From: Acanthamoeba castellanii str. Neff
Taxonomy: Eukaryota; Discosea; Longamoebia; Acanthamoebidae
NCBI RefSeq assembly: GCF_000313135.1
Contig: NW_004457441.1
Span: forward strand, 32,622 to 96,621
Direction: 5' to 3'
Length of the DNA stretch: 64,000 nt
Shown here: one piece after another, positions 1 to 10,305 of the stretch
Numbering within the stretch: the first letter of the stretch is position 1
Layout of the letters: every line of letters begins with the position of its first letter
Notes under the pieces: model-generated
The model's database searches: none
What the model was told of the DNA's origin: nothing
Seen by the model: the letters and a program-made list of their open reading frames with translations, nothing else
Translations under genes and position numbers: made by a program

Positions 1-293
1 CGGCATCCATTCCCTGCATGGACTCTCGCAGCAGCTGATCTGATTCTATGTGGCCCAAGTGGAAGGTAACGTTTGGCAGCTGGGCCAGCTCCTGGGCCGC
101 CCGGTGCTCAGCATTGCGAGTCTGCACTCGCACGTGGTACTTGCCATCTCTGGCCAGAGCTGCACCACAGACACGGAGCACGTTGTTAACAAGGAAGTGG
201 CCCCAGAATCGGGAAGCAGGTACCTCGGACGACAGCAGAGCCTTGAGCGCCGGTGCCGCCAAGAACCACAACTTTTTCGATGGTAGAGGACAT
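1..293 (-). CDS. NmrA-like NAD(P)-binding protein, 5' part only
   Basis: The first exon (293-224) starts with a methionine and quickly reaches GGTGAQGSAVVR, the glycine-rich dinucleotide-binding loop typical of NmrA/isoflavone-reductase-like atypical short-chain dehydrogenases. A 64-base GT..AG intron (223-160) follows and the phase is kept. Exon 2 (159 to the window edge) reads on as LARDGKYHVRVQTRN and LAQLPNVTFHLGHIES, which fits the second strand, where these proteins bind the adenosine part of NADP or NAD. The gene runs off the left edge, so the substrate domain is not seen. Members act as redox sensors or reductases in the cytosol; which role applies here cannot be told. An upstream in-frame ATG at 419 exists, but the extension looks like leader sequence, so 293 was chosen. 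Confidence 0.85.
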
Positions 294-625
294 TGTAAGG
301 AAGGCAATGTGCAAAGGAGGACTGGTGTTGGTAGTGAGGGGTGAATGTGTGGAAGTGGAGGTGTCCGAAACTTTATATTGAGTCTGACTGGTTGTGAGAC
401 CGGGCTCACGTGTTCGCAACCAATCGCAGCAAAGCTACAAAATGCGCGTCTCGCCTTTTCTTTTCCTCTTTTCTTATTGCTCAGCCCCGTTCTCGAGCAG
501 AGAGCGTGGGCGGCATTTTTCCGCGTCAGCTTTGTCAACTCGCCGCCCAATGGAATCTTTCTTGGGGCCGCGTGATAGGACAGGAAAGGAAATATGTTTG
601 CGGCCTCTCCCTGACTACTGAATCG
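294..625. other. 5' flank of the NmrA-like gene
   Basis: Non-coding stretch upstream of the NmrA-like start. A CCAAT element lies at about 419-423 (+ strand, context ACCAATCGCAGC) and a pyrimidine-rich tract at about 450-490. No convincing exon is visible. Confidence 0.4.
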
Positions 626-1085
626 GGTTCTACCAGCTGAGGCAGAAGATGTTGCCAATGTAAGTCCAGAAGATGGGAGATCCCCAAATTGCTGGGCATC
701 TCACTGGTCAGGCTTGGCGCTGGTAGGCAGGGCTGCTTGGCTGCTCATCAGTCCTCATCTGGGTGTGCCTGCCACCCCTCACACCCAGGTGCACAAGGGC
801 TTGATGTTGACATTGGCACAGTACTGCCTGTAGCACCCAGGCATGTGTGTGAGCAGAGCTGTGTAAGATGCTCTGCTTGCACATCATGCACTGAAACTGG
901 CCTGCCATCACCTGCCTCAAGGCTGGCAGGTGTGCTGGCTACACTGTAGCAGTTGGTGGAAGCCAACGCAGCATAGAAGCCTACCACATCATCCACATGG
1001 AACAAAAGCCTTGTAAGTTGTTCAAGGTTGGCCATTCAGTAGAATCACAACGATTGAACCCATAAGCCACAACACATGCATGAGC
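626..1085. other. CpG-depleted segment, origin unknown
   Basis: Only three CpG dinucleotides are visible in roughly 430 bases (near 718, 966 and 1051), whereas the flanking exons have one about every ten bases. TG and CA steps are abundant. The - strand has an open frame at 1035-748 with HVDDVVGFYAAL, and another frame has CMMCKQS followed by a His-rich stretch, but neither matches a family I recognise. The pattern is what methylation-driven C-to-T decay would leave. The right border coincides with the broken 3' end of the oxidoreductase fragment. Confidence 0.55.
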
Positions 1086-1094
1086 TGGTGGACT

Positions 1095-1645
1095 ACTCGG
1101 TCGGAGGAGAGTGACGACGGCCGCGTCGAGGGGCGTGGGTTGTACCGGTACAGGATGTGGTACCCGGCCTTGATCGCCCGCTTCGCCTCCTCCACCTCGG
1201 TCGATATCCCCGCCCTATGACACGACACAACACGCACCGCGCACAACACGCACGACACACCGCACACGACACGACACACGGAGTGAGTACGTGTGCGCGT
1301 GTTGCGAGTTGGTGAAGAGAGTGAGAGTACTTGATGCCGTGGGCGATGCAGGGCGCGTAGGTGATGACGAGCGAGAGCCCGTCGAAGGCCTCGGCCTCGG
1401 CCAGGACCTGCACGGCGTGGTCCGGGTTGGCCTCGAGGCAGATCGACGCCACATAGACGTTGCCGTACTGCATCATCATCGCGCCGAGGTCCTTCTTGGC
1501 CGTGGTCTTGCCCGCGTTGGCGAACTTGACCTGCGACGCGCGCGGCGTGGCCTTGGAGGCCTGGCCGCCCGTGTTGGCGTAGACCTCGTTGTCGAGCACC
1601 AGCACGTTGACCTTCTCGCCCGAGGCCAGCACGTGATCGAGCCCA

Positions 1646-1677
<32 letters not shown>

Positions 1678-2420
1678 GCCGATGATCCATTGCGTCTTGC
1701 GAGCGAGCATGTGGCGCTCGGCGTGCAGCTCACGCAGCGGGCCGCGCGCGACGGCGGCGGGCGCTGGCAGGCGCTCGAGGTACTCGCGCACCTTGGCCGC
1801 CAGGCTCGGGCTCTGCGTGCGGTCGTCGTAGGCGGCGTCCCACCGCCGCAGGAGCTCGGCCAGCACCGGGTGCTCGGCCGCATATGCGCCGGCGGCCAAG
1901 TCGCGCTGCACCGCGCGCCGCAGGGCCTCGCGCCGGTACCGCACCGCGTGTCGTATGCCGAAGCCGTACTCGGCCGCGTCCTCGAACAGGGAGTGGCCCC
2001 AGGCCGGGCCGTGCCCCCGCTCGTTGGTCGTGTAGGCGCTCCACGGGAACATGCCGCCCCACACGATCGAGCAGCCGTCGCGTTGGCGATGTAGAGCTCG
2101 TCGCCGAACAACTGCGTGAGCAGCTTCACGACGGGCGTCTCGCCGCAGCCGGCGCACGCGCCGCTGAACTCAAGGCAGGGCTTGGCGAACTGGCTGCCCT
2201 TGAGCGACTCCTTGGGGTAGACCTCGCTCCGGATCGGGAGGCGCTCGGCGGCAAAGTCCCACAGGCGGGCCTGGCCGCGGTCGAGCGCGTCGACAAAGGG
2301 CACCTGCGCGAGGGACTGCGTGGGGCAGGCCTTGACGCACACGTCGCAGCCGGTGCAGTCGTAGGGCGACACCTGCACCCGGTACTGGTAGCTCTTGCCG
2401 GCCTTGCCCACCGCCCTCCG
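1095..2420 (-). pseudogene. Pyruvate:ferredoxin (or NADP) oxidoreductase fragment, C-terminal half
   Basis: The - strand encodes the ferredoxin-like and thiamine-diphosphate parts of PFOR/PNO, the enzyme that splits pyruvate to acetyl-CoA in anaerobic metabolism. Visible in order are CTGCDVCVKACP (a 4Fe-4S CxxCxxCxxxCP site), ACAGCGETPVVK, IVWGGMFPWSAYTTNERG, the TPP/Mg site IIGGDGWAYDIGFGG, and LDNEVYANTGGQASKATP. An intron (1331 donor, 1215 acceptor) joins AHGIK to AGISTEVEEAKRAI and GYHILYRYNP. Two defects are clear. The frame slips at about 2074-2080, where one base is missing in what should read ANATGCSIVWGG. After RYNP the homology stops, where the CpG-poor block begins. The N-terminal two thirds of a normal PFOR (over 1100 residues) are absent; upstream lies a truncated ankyrin gene on the same strand. 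It is a non-functional fragment or a misassembly. Confidence 0.82.
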
Positions 2421-2483
2421 CCCCTCCCACCCCTCTGGCGCCGATCCCGCTGTGTCGCGACATCCACCCATCATGACGTCAGC

Positions 2484-4455
2484 CGTGTGTCGTTGGTCGT
2501 TTGTCGATTCATGTGTGTCGTGTGTCGTGTGTCGTGTGTCGTGTGTCGTGTGGTGTCGTGTGGGGTTACCGAGAGTTGGCGAGCGTCGGCGCCCTTGTCG
2601 AGCAGGAACTGGAGGGCTTCGACGGACGCGCTTGGTGACACGGCGAGAATGTGCAGGCACGTGCGTTGGCCGCCGGATTTGGTGCGCTCGTTGACGTCGG
2701 CCCCGCGTTCGACGAACAACGCCATCAGCTCCTCGCGGTCCTTTTCGGCCTGAAAGCGGGTCACGCGATCGCTCAGTTCACGAGTACATGCGCCGTGTTG
2801 TGTGTGTGTGCGTGCGTGCCTACGGTAGTGCGCTGAGTGTCTTGCGTGTGCGTGTGCGTGTGTCGTGTCGTGTGGTGACCGCCGTGACGGGGAGCACGCA
2901 CATTGCACGCGACATGCAGGGGCGAAAAGTTCAGACCGGCGTTGCTCTCTTGCGCGCCCAACTCCAGCAATCGCCTGGTGGTATCCACACCGGCGTGCTT
3001 CACCGCCAGCAGCAGCGCCGACATGATGGGCCGGTAACGTGTGGGTGCATTCAGCAGCTCGTCGCACATGTGACCCGCAACGAGGAAGTCGAACACTCGC
3101 CGGTTGTTCTGGCAGCACGCGACCTGCAACGCTGCTCGATTCAACATGATGTATGACATGTGGTGGTTCGTTATTTGCAACCACTTCCTCATCGGTTGAA
3201 TAGCGGGAGAGGTTGTTTGTTTACCGGTGTAGCCGCGTGGACCATAAGAGAGCAGCAACTGACGATACCTCTCCTGGCTGTGCTCTTGGTGGATCTTGGC
3301 CAAGCGCGCCATCAGCGAGAGGTGACCTCCCTCCGCTATTCAACACACACACACCAAACGAGAGAGAGAGAGAGAGAGAAAGAGAGAGTCACCGATAGCG
3401 ATGGCAAAGGAGGGAAAGAAGAGAGCGGGTACCGGCCCGGTGCCACAGGGTCTCGGCGCTGGTGCCGCTTCCCTGGAGCAGGGCCTCGAGATGGTCGAGC
3501 GGGGTGGTAATGGCCGCCGGCGGCTGTGCACCACCGTCATCGGAGTCGGTCTGCTGTGTAGGCACCGCGAAGCGCAGCAGCACGCTCACGGTACCCAGAG
3601 AGCCCCGGCGCACGGCCGCGATGACCATGCGGGGCGGCACGGGCGCGCCGTGGGCGCACATCAGCTCCATAATGCGCTCGTCGCCGGAGCCGAGGGCGCC
3701 CACCAAGAAGACGTCGCGCTTCTCTGGCAAGGCGCGCACCGCGGCCGGGCTGGTGGCCAGAATGTGGGCCAGTGCTGCGTGGTGCCCGCAACTGATGGCC
3801 CACATCAGCATCGCATCCACGTTTGCTGCGCTCTGCTGATATCTGTGCCGCGTGCGGTCGTGCGTGTGTGCGATTGTGCGGTGACGTGAGTGCGGTGTGC
3901 GTGTGCGGTCAGTAACAAACAAGCCTACGGCACACGCACACGTGAGCTCGCGTGCTGAGGAGGCCGCACTTGTGGAGGAGACGCGCGGAGTGAAGGCAGA
4001 AAGTGCGCTGGTCGAAGCTCTTCTTCTTTTTCTTGGTCGGCACCGGTCCGCCAAAGTGCCGCTCGTGCACCTGCTCGGCTCGCCCCCCCCCCACGCTGCT
4101 CGTCAGCGCAAGCAGCGCACGCGCTGTGGGAGGATGGGGCGCGAAGGTGGGTGAGTGAGGCACCTTGCGCCAGAGCCAGGGGGTGAGGGAAGACGAGGCG
4201 GGCGACAAGCTCACGAGACTGTGCCACTGGCGGCACACGAGCTCGGCTCGGGCGAGGTCGTCGGGTGCGAGCCAGCGGAAGACGCGCACGGCCACCTCCT
4301 CCGGCAGCCAGCTCCCAAACATTGCACCCTGCTCCTCTTCATCTCTATTTCCTCATTGATCTCTGCTTCTTCATCTCCATTTCGCCGCAGCCCAACATCT
4401 CGGGCCGTTCGATTTTGTTGCCCATTTTCCTTTTCTGTTTTATTTTTTTTTATTA
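2484..4455 (-). repeat. Left arm of an inverted gene duplication
   Basis: Read on the - strand, this arm matches 8105-10305 of the + strand exon for exon and intron for intron, including some upstream sequence (shared CAAAATCGAAC...GAGATGTTGGG). Homology stops on the inner side near 2484-2490, just after the shared ACGACCAACGACAC. Beyond that point the PFOR fragment starts here, while the right arm continues with the rest of the ankyrin gene. Confidence 0.85.
2570..4322 (-). pseudogene. F-box/ankyrin-repeat protein, truncated copy
   Basis: Exons 4322-3942, 3835-3433, 3335-3225, 3134-2902 and 2749-2570 keep frame and match the intact copy at 8167-11379. The N-terminus is an F-box (LPEEVAVRVFRWLAPDDLAR ... 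CRQWHSL), which would tie a substrate to Skp1 of an SCF ubiquitin ligase. Ankyrin-type helices follow (for example AALQVACCQNNRRVFDFLVA and RGADVNERTKSG). After the fifth exon (DARQLS) the donor GTAACC is present, but the exons coding for the last ~270 residues are missing and the PFOR fragment follows. The N-terminal acidic leader of the other copy is broken here by a 4-base difference and a stop, so the start is put at the shared MFG(S/G)WLPEEV. No internal stop was seen in the retained exons. It could make a short protein or a chimeric transcript. Confidence 0.75.
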
Positions 4456-4481
4456 GGCTTGGACTTTGATTCTGTCGAAGA
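4323..4481. promoter_or_regulatory. Divergent promoter between the truncated F-box gene and the PBZ/Arb2 gene
   Basis: 159 bases separate two head-to-head starts. The region includes the duplicated leader (4323-4455) and a T-rich run (CTGTTTTATTTTTTTTTATTAG, about 4435-4456) just before the + strand gene. No clear TATA box was identified. Confidence 0.45.
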
Positions 4482-6130
4482 ATGAAACGACGGCGAGAAG
4501 AAGATGGAGACAAGGAAGAGCAGCAAGTCGGGAAGAAGAAAGAGGCGGCTAGTGGGCTCGAGGACTTGGGCTTTTATTTTAACGATGAGGGGCGATTGGT
4601 TTCGTTGGCAACCGACGAGCCCTTTGAGTTCATCTCACCCGAGCACTACGACGCCGTGGGGGCAGCCGTCGTGCGTCACATCCAGCAGCATATGACCTCT
4701 ACTTCTTCTTCCTCTTCTTCATCTGATCGATCCGATTCGGCGCTACTCGAAATTTGGCTTCCTGCGTATGAATCTGAAGATGAGTGGAGAGCATTGGCGC
4801 GACTGGCCTCCACACATCAACGTGATGATGAAGGAGGCCAACAGCAAGAAGGACGAAAGAGGCCGAGAGAGCGTGAGCCAACGGCATGCCGCTACGGGCT
4901 CGACTGCTTTCGGGCCAACGAGAAGCACAGGCGCAAGTTCTGGCACCCGCCGAGCGAGTGTCGAGCCCTGCGCGAGCAGGTGCGGTGCAACGTCTTCGTG
5001 AGCCCGCCCGAAGTCATGGCCGCCGCCGATCGCTTGCTGGTCTTCATCTGCGGCATGGGTCCCGTGAGGTTCATTCACCCTCGCTCGCCTAGCCTAGAGC
5101 GCTTGATGTGAGCAGCACACGTGAATGATGCGGCGCTCAACGCTCCATATGGTGCGCAGGGCAGGACAGTGGGCGCGTAAGCTGTGCATGTTTGAATCGC
5201 TGCAGACCGGGTCCATTTTGCCGTACCTCGCGAGGGCCAGGGACGAGGTAAGTGCACTGTCACTCAACCCAGGACCGTACATACCATGACAGTCATCGAC
5301 TGCTAACATCACACCATCACGGTATCACTGGTACGTGTGCGCACTGTGTACAGGGCTACGCGGTTGTCGTACTCAACCCCAACTACAACGAAGCGGTCGT
5401 AAAGAGAAAGCTGGCTATCAACAGCAAGCAGGCCGAGGCAACGAAAGCAAAGCCAGCAACGGCGACCAGAGGTCACAAGAGACGACGACAGAACAGCGAC
5501 GACGACGATGAAGAGGAAGAAGCGGAGGAAGAACAAGGAGAAGAAGAACAAGTTGAATACGAGGACAAGGTGTCCATCCCGTTCAACGAGAATGGGTTTC
5601 GACACATCGCGCACGTGTGGGACCGACTCATCACGCCCACCCGGTTCGGCATCAAGGGCACGGGCAAGGTGGCCATCGTAGCGCACAGCTTCGGCGGCAA
5701 CCACGCCCTGTCGATCATGCAGGACCGGCGACAGGACCTCTTCAGCGCCTCCGCGCGCGCTCGGCGATCGTCGTCCATCCACGCCGTGGCGTTCATCGAC
5801 TCAGTCCACACCATCGACGACAAGACGCCGCCGCACGTGACCCGGCTGTTGCGTACGAGGGCGCGCCACTGGGCCAAGAGCCAGCAGCCGCTCGACACGC
5901 CGCTCGACCGACGCGATGACGACAACGATGAAGAGCAACAATGCGAGGACAGAAGAGGCAAGCGAAAGAATGACAAAACGAAGAAGACGACGACGACGAC
6001 GAAGAAAGAAGAGGACACGACGCACGCGGATGGGTGCGAGCGAGTGAGTGCGGGAAGCGACAGCCACGACCACTGCCCGTCTGCGTGTATCGACTCTGTC
6101 TTTGGCTGGTTGGCCCAACAGATGGGGTAG
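4482..6130 (+). CDS. Arb2/FAM172-like protein with a PBZ zinc finger
   Basis: Exons 4482-5068, 5160-5247 and 5354-6130 give 483 residues in frame. The N-terminus LGFYFNDEGRLVSLATDEPF matches the start of the FAM172/Arb2 family. The central VRAGQWARKL and GYAVVVLNPNYNE, then VAIVAHSFGGNHAL, match its alpha/beta-hydrolase-like fold (AHSxGG elbow). Arb2 in fission yeast belongs to the Argonaute siRNA chaperone complex, and FAM172A is a nuclear factor linked to co-transcriptional regulation. Inserted at residues ~133-155 is TACRYGLDCFRAN...FWHP, which fits the PBZ poly(ADP-ribose)-binding finger (C-x-[FY]-G-x2-C-[YF]-R-x-N ... H-P). An acidic, Lys-rich low-complexity insert (RGHKRRRQNSDDDDEEEEAE) splits the Arb2 domain. 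A nuclear, chromatin- or PAR-linked role is inferred. Confidence 0.8.
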
Positions 6131-6359
6131 GGCGGACAGATCACGTAGCATTCAATCGTAGCATTCAAACAAAACACCTCCCGGTTGGTCTTGCTGAGTT
6201 TATCTCCACATCGCTGATTAACGTGGCCTTGCTTTATCCGCCGAAGGCTTGCCCATTGGTCGATAAGAAAAAGCAGAAGGTAACATATGTTTTTCTAACC
6301 GACCGAGGAGGAACAGAACTGGACAACACTGGCAGACAACGCCAAAAGCAGCGGAGTGG

Positions 6360-8066
6360 ATGATGATGGAGACCATGGTCGAGCCAGTACCTTATGTAGC
6401 GTGCAGCCTTACCTGGTAAACTTCTTTTTGTATTTTTTGTTTGCTATGTTGTTATGGTGGTGGCTTAGCTCCAGCTGGGGCGAGATAGGGGTGCGCCATG
6501 CCCCGAGGGCTGCCTGGCGCCTGGCTTCACAACCGTGCAACCTACAAACTGCTCTCGTCCTGCCCAGAAGCCGGTTGCCAGACGGCGCGGAAGGCCACGT
6601 AGGGCGAGTCGGAGTAAGTTGCACCTCCGCCACGCTCAACGTTGCCCATCTGTTGGTTCGTCTTTTTTATTTTATGTGTCCACAGGTTACGAGCCGTCGC
6701 GGCGCCAAGTGGCGATCGTGCCCCAACCGATGCCAGGCACTACCGCAGCCGCTCCTTTCCATGGAAACAACACACCCACAACGCAGACACCCGGCACGAC
6801 CTCACCTCCTCCTCCAGCACCAGCCGCGCCTTTCCACCGAAACCACAACGCATCGATGAAACCGACCAAGCATCACCAGCCCCGGTCTTCGCTGCCACCA
6901 TCGAAACCACCACCGGTGGTGTCCACCGGAGAGCAAAGCGGGGCCATCGACGCCCACAGTAACGCGCTGCTCGCGGAGGCCTTGAACGGGCTGGTCAAGC
7001 GGGTGCGCCAGCTCGAGCACGACAACGCCCGCCTGAAGAAGCGCCAGCGCAAGCACCGCGAGGCCCTGCGCGATCTACGATCGGGGAGTAAACAGGCATC
7101 TGATCGCTGTAGGCCGCAGCCGTCGCCCGTGGTCGTCGATCATGTGGTGCTCCAACACTTTCCGTTCCTGTGGGACTACGACCTGCGCGGCAGACCCTTC
7201 GTCGGTGCCGACCCTAGGTACAACCAGCCCGATGGTGACTTTGATTTCTGGTTGGCCAAGTGATTGATAAAACTCACCGGTTGTGGTGTGATGTGACAGG
7301 AAGCCGACGCTTGTGTGCTCGTTCGCCGGACCGCTGCAAGCTCGGCCGATGTTCGTCAACCCGCAGCTGTGCCATCTGCTGGGCCATTCGCAGGAGGATT
7401 TGCTGTTCTGCGACCCGCGCATGTACGTCATCCTCGTGCCCGACAAGACCTGGCAGCTCCACCGCCTTCTCTTCGGCACCGGGTAGGTTACCTCCCCCCC
7501 CAATCATCGTGGTTGGTTCGAACTAACCATCGGCGTGCCACCGATTTTCGGTGTTCGCCGTCTGGCTGGGTTCGCAAGGGCGCCGATGGGCGCAAGTGAG
7601 GTCGTACACCACCATGCGGAGATGATGCAGCGAACGGGCCACATGGTCGACGCCCGTGTGAGCGCGCAATTCTTCTACGGACCCACAGGCCAGGCACGTA
7701 CCACTTGCGATTCAACAATCAACACACAACCGACCCTGAGAAGCTCATGTGTGGTTACGCGCACAGCTGCGATGCACGGTGCTCTGTGTGGAGGATGTGC
7801 TGCGGGTGAGGTGCCCTCCCTGGGCGCAAGAAGAGGGAGCTCACGATGATGATGAAGAGCAGCAGCATCAGCAGAAGCTGGAGCTGTACTGTGATCAGCT
7901 GCAGCAGAGAGCGGCGCTGGAGTGGAGCCAATTCAAGGATGCCGCCCACATCACTCCTACAGTTGCTCCTTCTTCTACCGCGCCCGAGTATATGGCACCA
8001 CTGCAGGCGCATCCCCCCTTGGAGTGGGACAAGGACCTCTTCAGTCCCGTTCAGGTTTGCTTGTGA
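6360..8066 (+). CDS. Coiled-coil (bZIP-like) protein with PAS-like domain, putative regulator
   Basis: Six exons keep phase: 6360-6415, 6489-6613, 6686-7259, 7300-7482, 7579-7693, 7767-8066 (450 residues). An early RRRGRPRRAS motif resembles an AT-hook. A Pro/Thr-rich stretch follows, then LVKRVRQLEHDNARLKKRQR, a charged leucine-spaced coiled coil like a short zipper; the classical bZIP basic motif (N-x7-R) is not evident. Next comes a PAS-like segment: LQARPMFVNPQLCHLLGHSQ, YVILVPDKTWQLHRL, DARVSAQFFYGPTGQ, then LRCTVLCVEDVLRV. bZIP-PAS fusions are known in oomycetes, so a transcription-regulator role is a reasonable inference. The intron before exon 6 needs a GC..AG border (donor GCACGT at 7694) to stay in frame, and the 7260-7299 intron is only 40 bases. 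Start chosen at three consecutive ATGs. Confidence 0.55.
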
Positions 8067-8104
8067 ATGACCCAAAAGATTGTAAATAGCTCAAACAAAA
8101 GTCT

Positions 8105-10305
8105 AAATCAAACAGAAAAAGAAAAAGATAAAATTAAAAAACAAACAAAATCGAACTTGCCAAGAGATGTTGGGCGGGCTGTGGCGATATGGAGATGAAG
8201 ATGACGAGGACGTACCATACGAGGAAGAGATCATTGACGAAAATGGAGATGAAGAGGAGCAGGGCGCAATGTTCGGGGGCTGGCTGCCGGAGGAGGTGGC
8301 CGTGCGCGTCTTCCGCTGGCTCGCACCCGACGACCTCGCCCGAGCCGAGCTCGTGTGCCGCCAGTGGCACAGCCTCGTGAACCTGTCGGCGGCCTCGTCT
8401 TCTCTCACCCCCTGGCTCTGGCGCAAGGTGCCTCACTCACCCACCTTCGCGACCCATCCAGCGCGCGCAGCGCTGCTTGCGCTGACGAGCAGCGTGGGGG
8501 GGGGGCGAGCCGAGCAGGTGCACGAGCGGCACTTTGGCGGGCCGGTGCCGACCAAAAAGAAGAAGAGCTTCGACCAGCGCACTTTTTGCCTTCACTCCGC
8601 GCGTCTCCTCCACAAGTACGACCTCCTCAGCACGCGTGTGCGTGTGCGGTTGGCTTGTTACTGACCGCACACGCACACACCACCGCACGCGCACGCGCAC
8701 GCACACATCACCGCACAATCGCACACACGCACGACCGCACGCGGCACAGATATCAGCAGAGCGCAGCAAACGTGGATGCGATGCTGACGTGGGCCATCAA
8801 TTGCGGGCACCACGCAGCACTGGCCCACATTCTGGCCACCAGCCCGGCCGCGGTGCGCGCCTTGCCAGAGAAGCGCGACGCCCTGGCGGGCGCCCTCGGC
8901 TCCGGCGACGAGCGCGTTGTGGAGCTGGTGTGCGCCCACGGCGTGCCCGTGCCACCACACATGGTCACCGCGGCCGTGCGCCAGGGCTCGCTGGCGATCG
9001 TGGGCGTACTGCTGCGCTTCGCGGTGTCCACGCAGCAGACCGACTCCGATGACGGTGGTGCACCGCCAGCGGAGATTACCACCCCGCTCGACCATCTCGA
9101 GGCCCTGCTCCAGGGAAGCGGCACCAGCACCCATACCTTATGGCACCTGGCCGGTACCCTCTCTCTTCCTTCTCTCCTATGTCATCGCTATCGGTGACTC
9201 TCTCATTCTCTCTCTCTCTCTCTTCGTTTGTGTGTGTCGTGTGTGTGTGTGTGTCGTGTCGTGTGTGTGTGTGTGGTCGTGTCGTGTCGTGTCGTGTCGT
9301 GTGTTGAAAAGCGGAGGGAGGCCACGTCTCGCTGATGGCGCACCTGGCCAAGATCCACCAAGAGCACAGCCAGGAGAAGTATCGTCAGTTGCTGCTCTCT
9401 TACAGCTCACGCGGCTACACCGGTAAACAAACAACCTCTGATGCGAACAACATCCCCGTCGCAAATAACGAACCAACCACGATAACATGTTATGTTTCTA
9501 TGTTGGATCGAGCAGCGTTGCAGGTCGCGTGCTGCCAGAACAAGCGAAGAGTGTTCGACTTCCTCGTTGCGGGTCACATGTGCGACGAGCTGCTGAATGC
9601 ACCCACACGTTACCGGCCCATCATGTCGGCGCTGCTGCTGGCGGTGAAGCACGCCGGTGTTGATACCACCAGGCGACTTCTGGAGTTGGGCGCGCAAGAG
9701 AGCAACGCCGGTCTGGACTTTTCACCTCTGCATGTCGCGTGCAATGTGCGTGCTCCCCGTCACGGCGGTCACCACACGACACACAACACGACACACGCAC
9801 ACGCACGACACTCAGCGCACTACCGCACACACGACACACACGACACACACACACACGACCACACACACGCACACACACGACACACAACAAAGAGTGCATA
9901 CTTGCAAACTGAGCGATCGCGTGACCTGCTTACAGGCCGAAAAGGACCGCGAGGAGCTGATGGCGTTGTTCGTCGAACGCGGGGCCGACGTCAACGAGCG
10001 CACCAAATCCGGCGGCCAACGCACGTGCCTGCACATTCTCGCCGTGTCACCAAGCGCGTCCGTCGAAGCCCTCCAGTTCCTGCTCGACAAGGGCGCCGAC
10101 GCTCGCCAACTCTCGGTAACCCACACACGACACACGACACACGACACACGACACACGACACACGACACACGACACACGACACACGACACACGACACACGA
10201 CACACGACACACGACACACGACACACGACACACGACACACGACACACGACACACGACACACGACACACGGCACACGACACACATGAATCTGCAAACGACC
10301 AACGA
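8105..10305 (+). repeat. Right arm of the inverted gene duplication
   Basis: Inverted counterpart of 2484-4455. It covers the leader and the first five exons of the intact F-box/ankyrin gene. The intron before exon 6 carries a far longer heptamer array than the left arm, about 23 copies against about six. Confidence 0.85.

Noticed and set aside
1291..2094. 267-residue + strand open frame
   Set aside because: Antisense shadow of the PFOR exons; GC-rich codon use leaves long open frames on the opposite strand.
7511..7528. GGTTGGTTCGAACTAACC, tRNA B-box-like near-palindrome
   Set aside because: It lies in an intron of the PAS-like gene and has no A box or cloverleaf around it.
10118..10283. 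CRISPR-like array
   Set aside because: Units are seven bases with no unique spacers; a simple intronic minisatellite.
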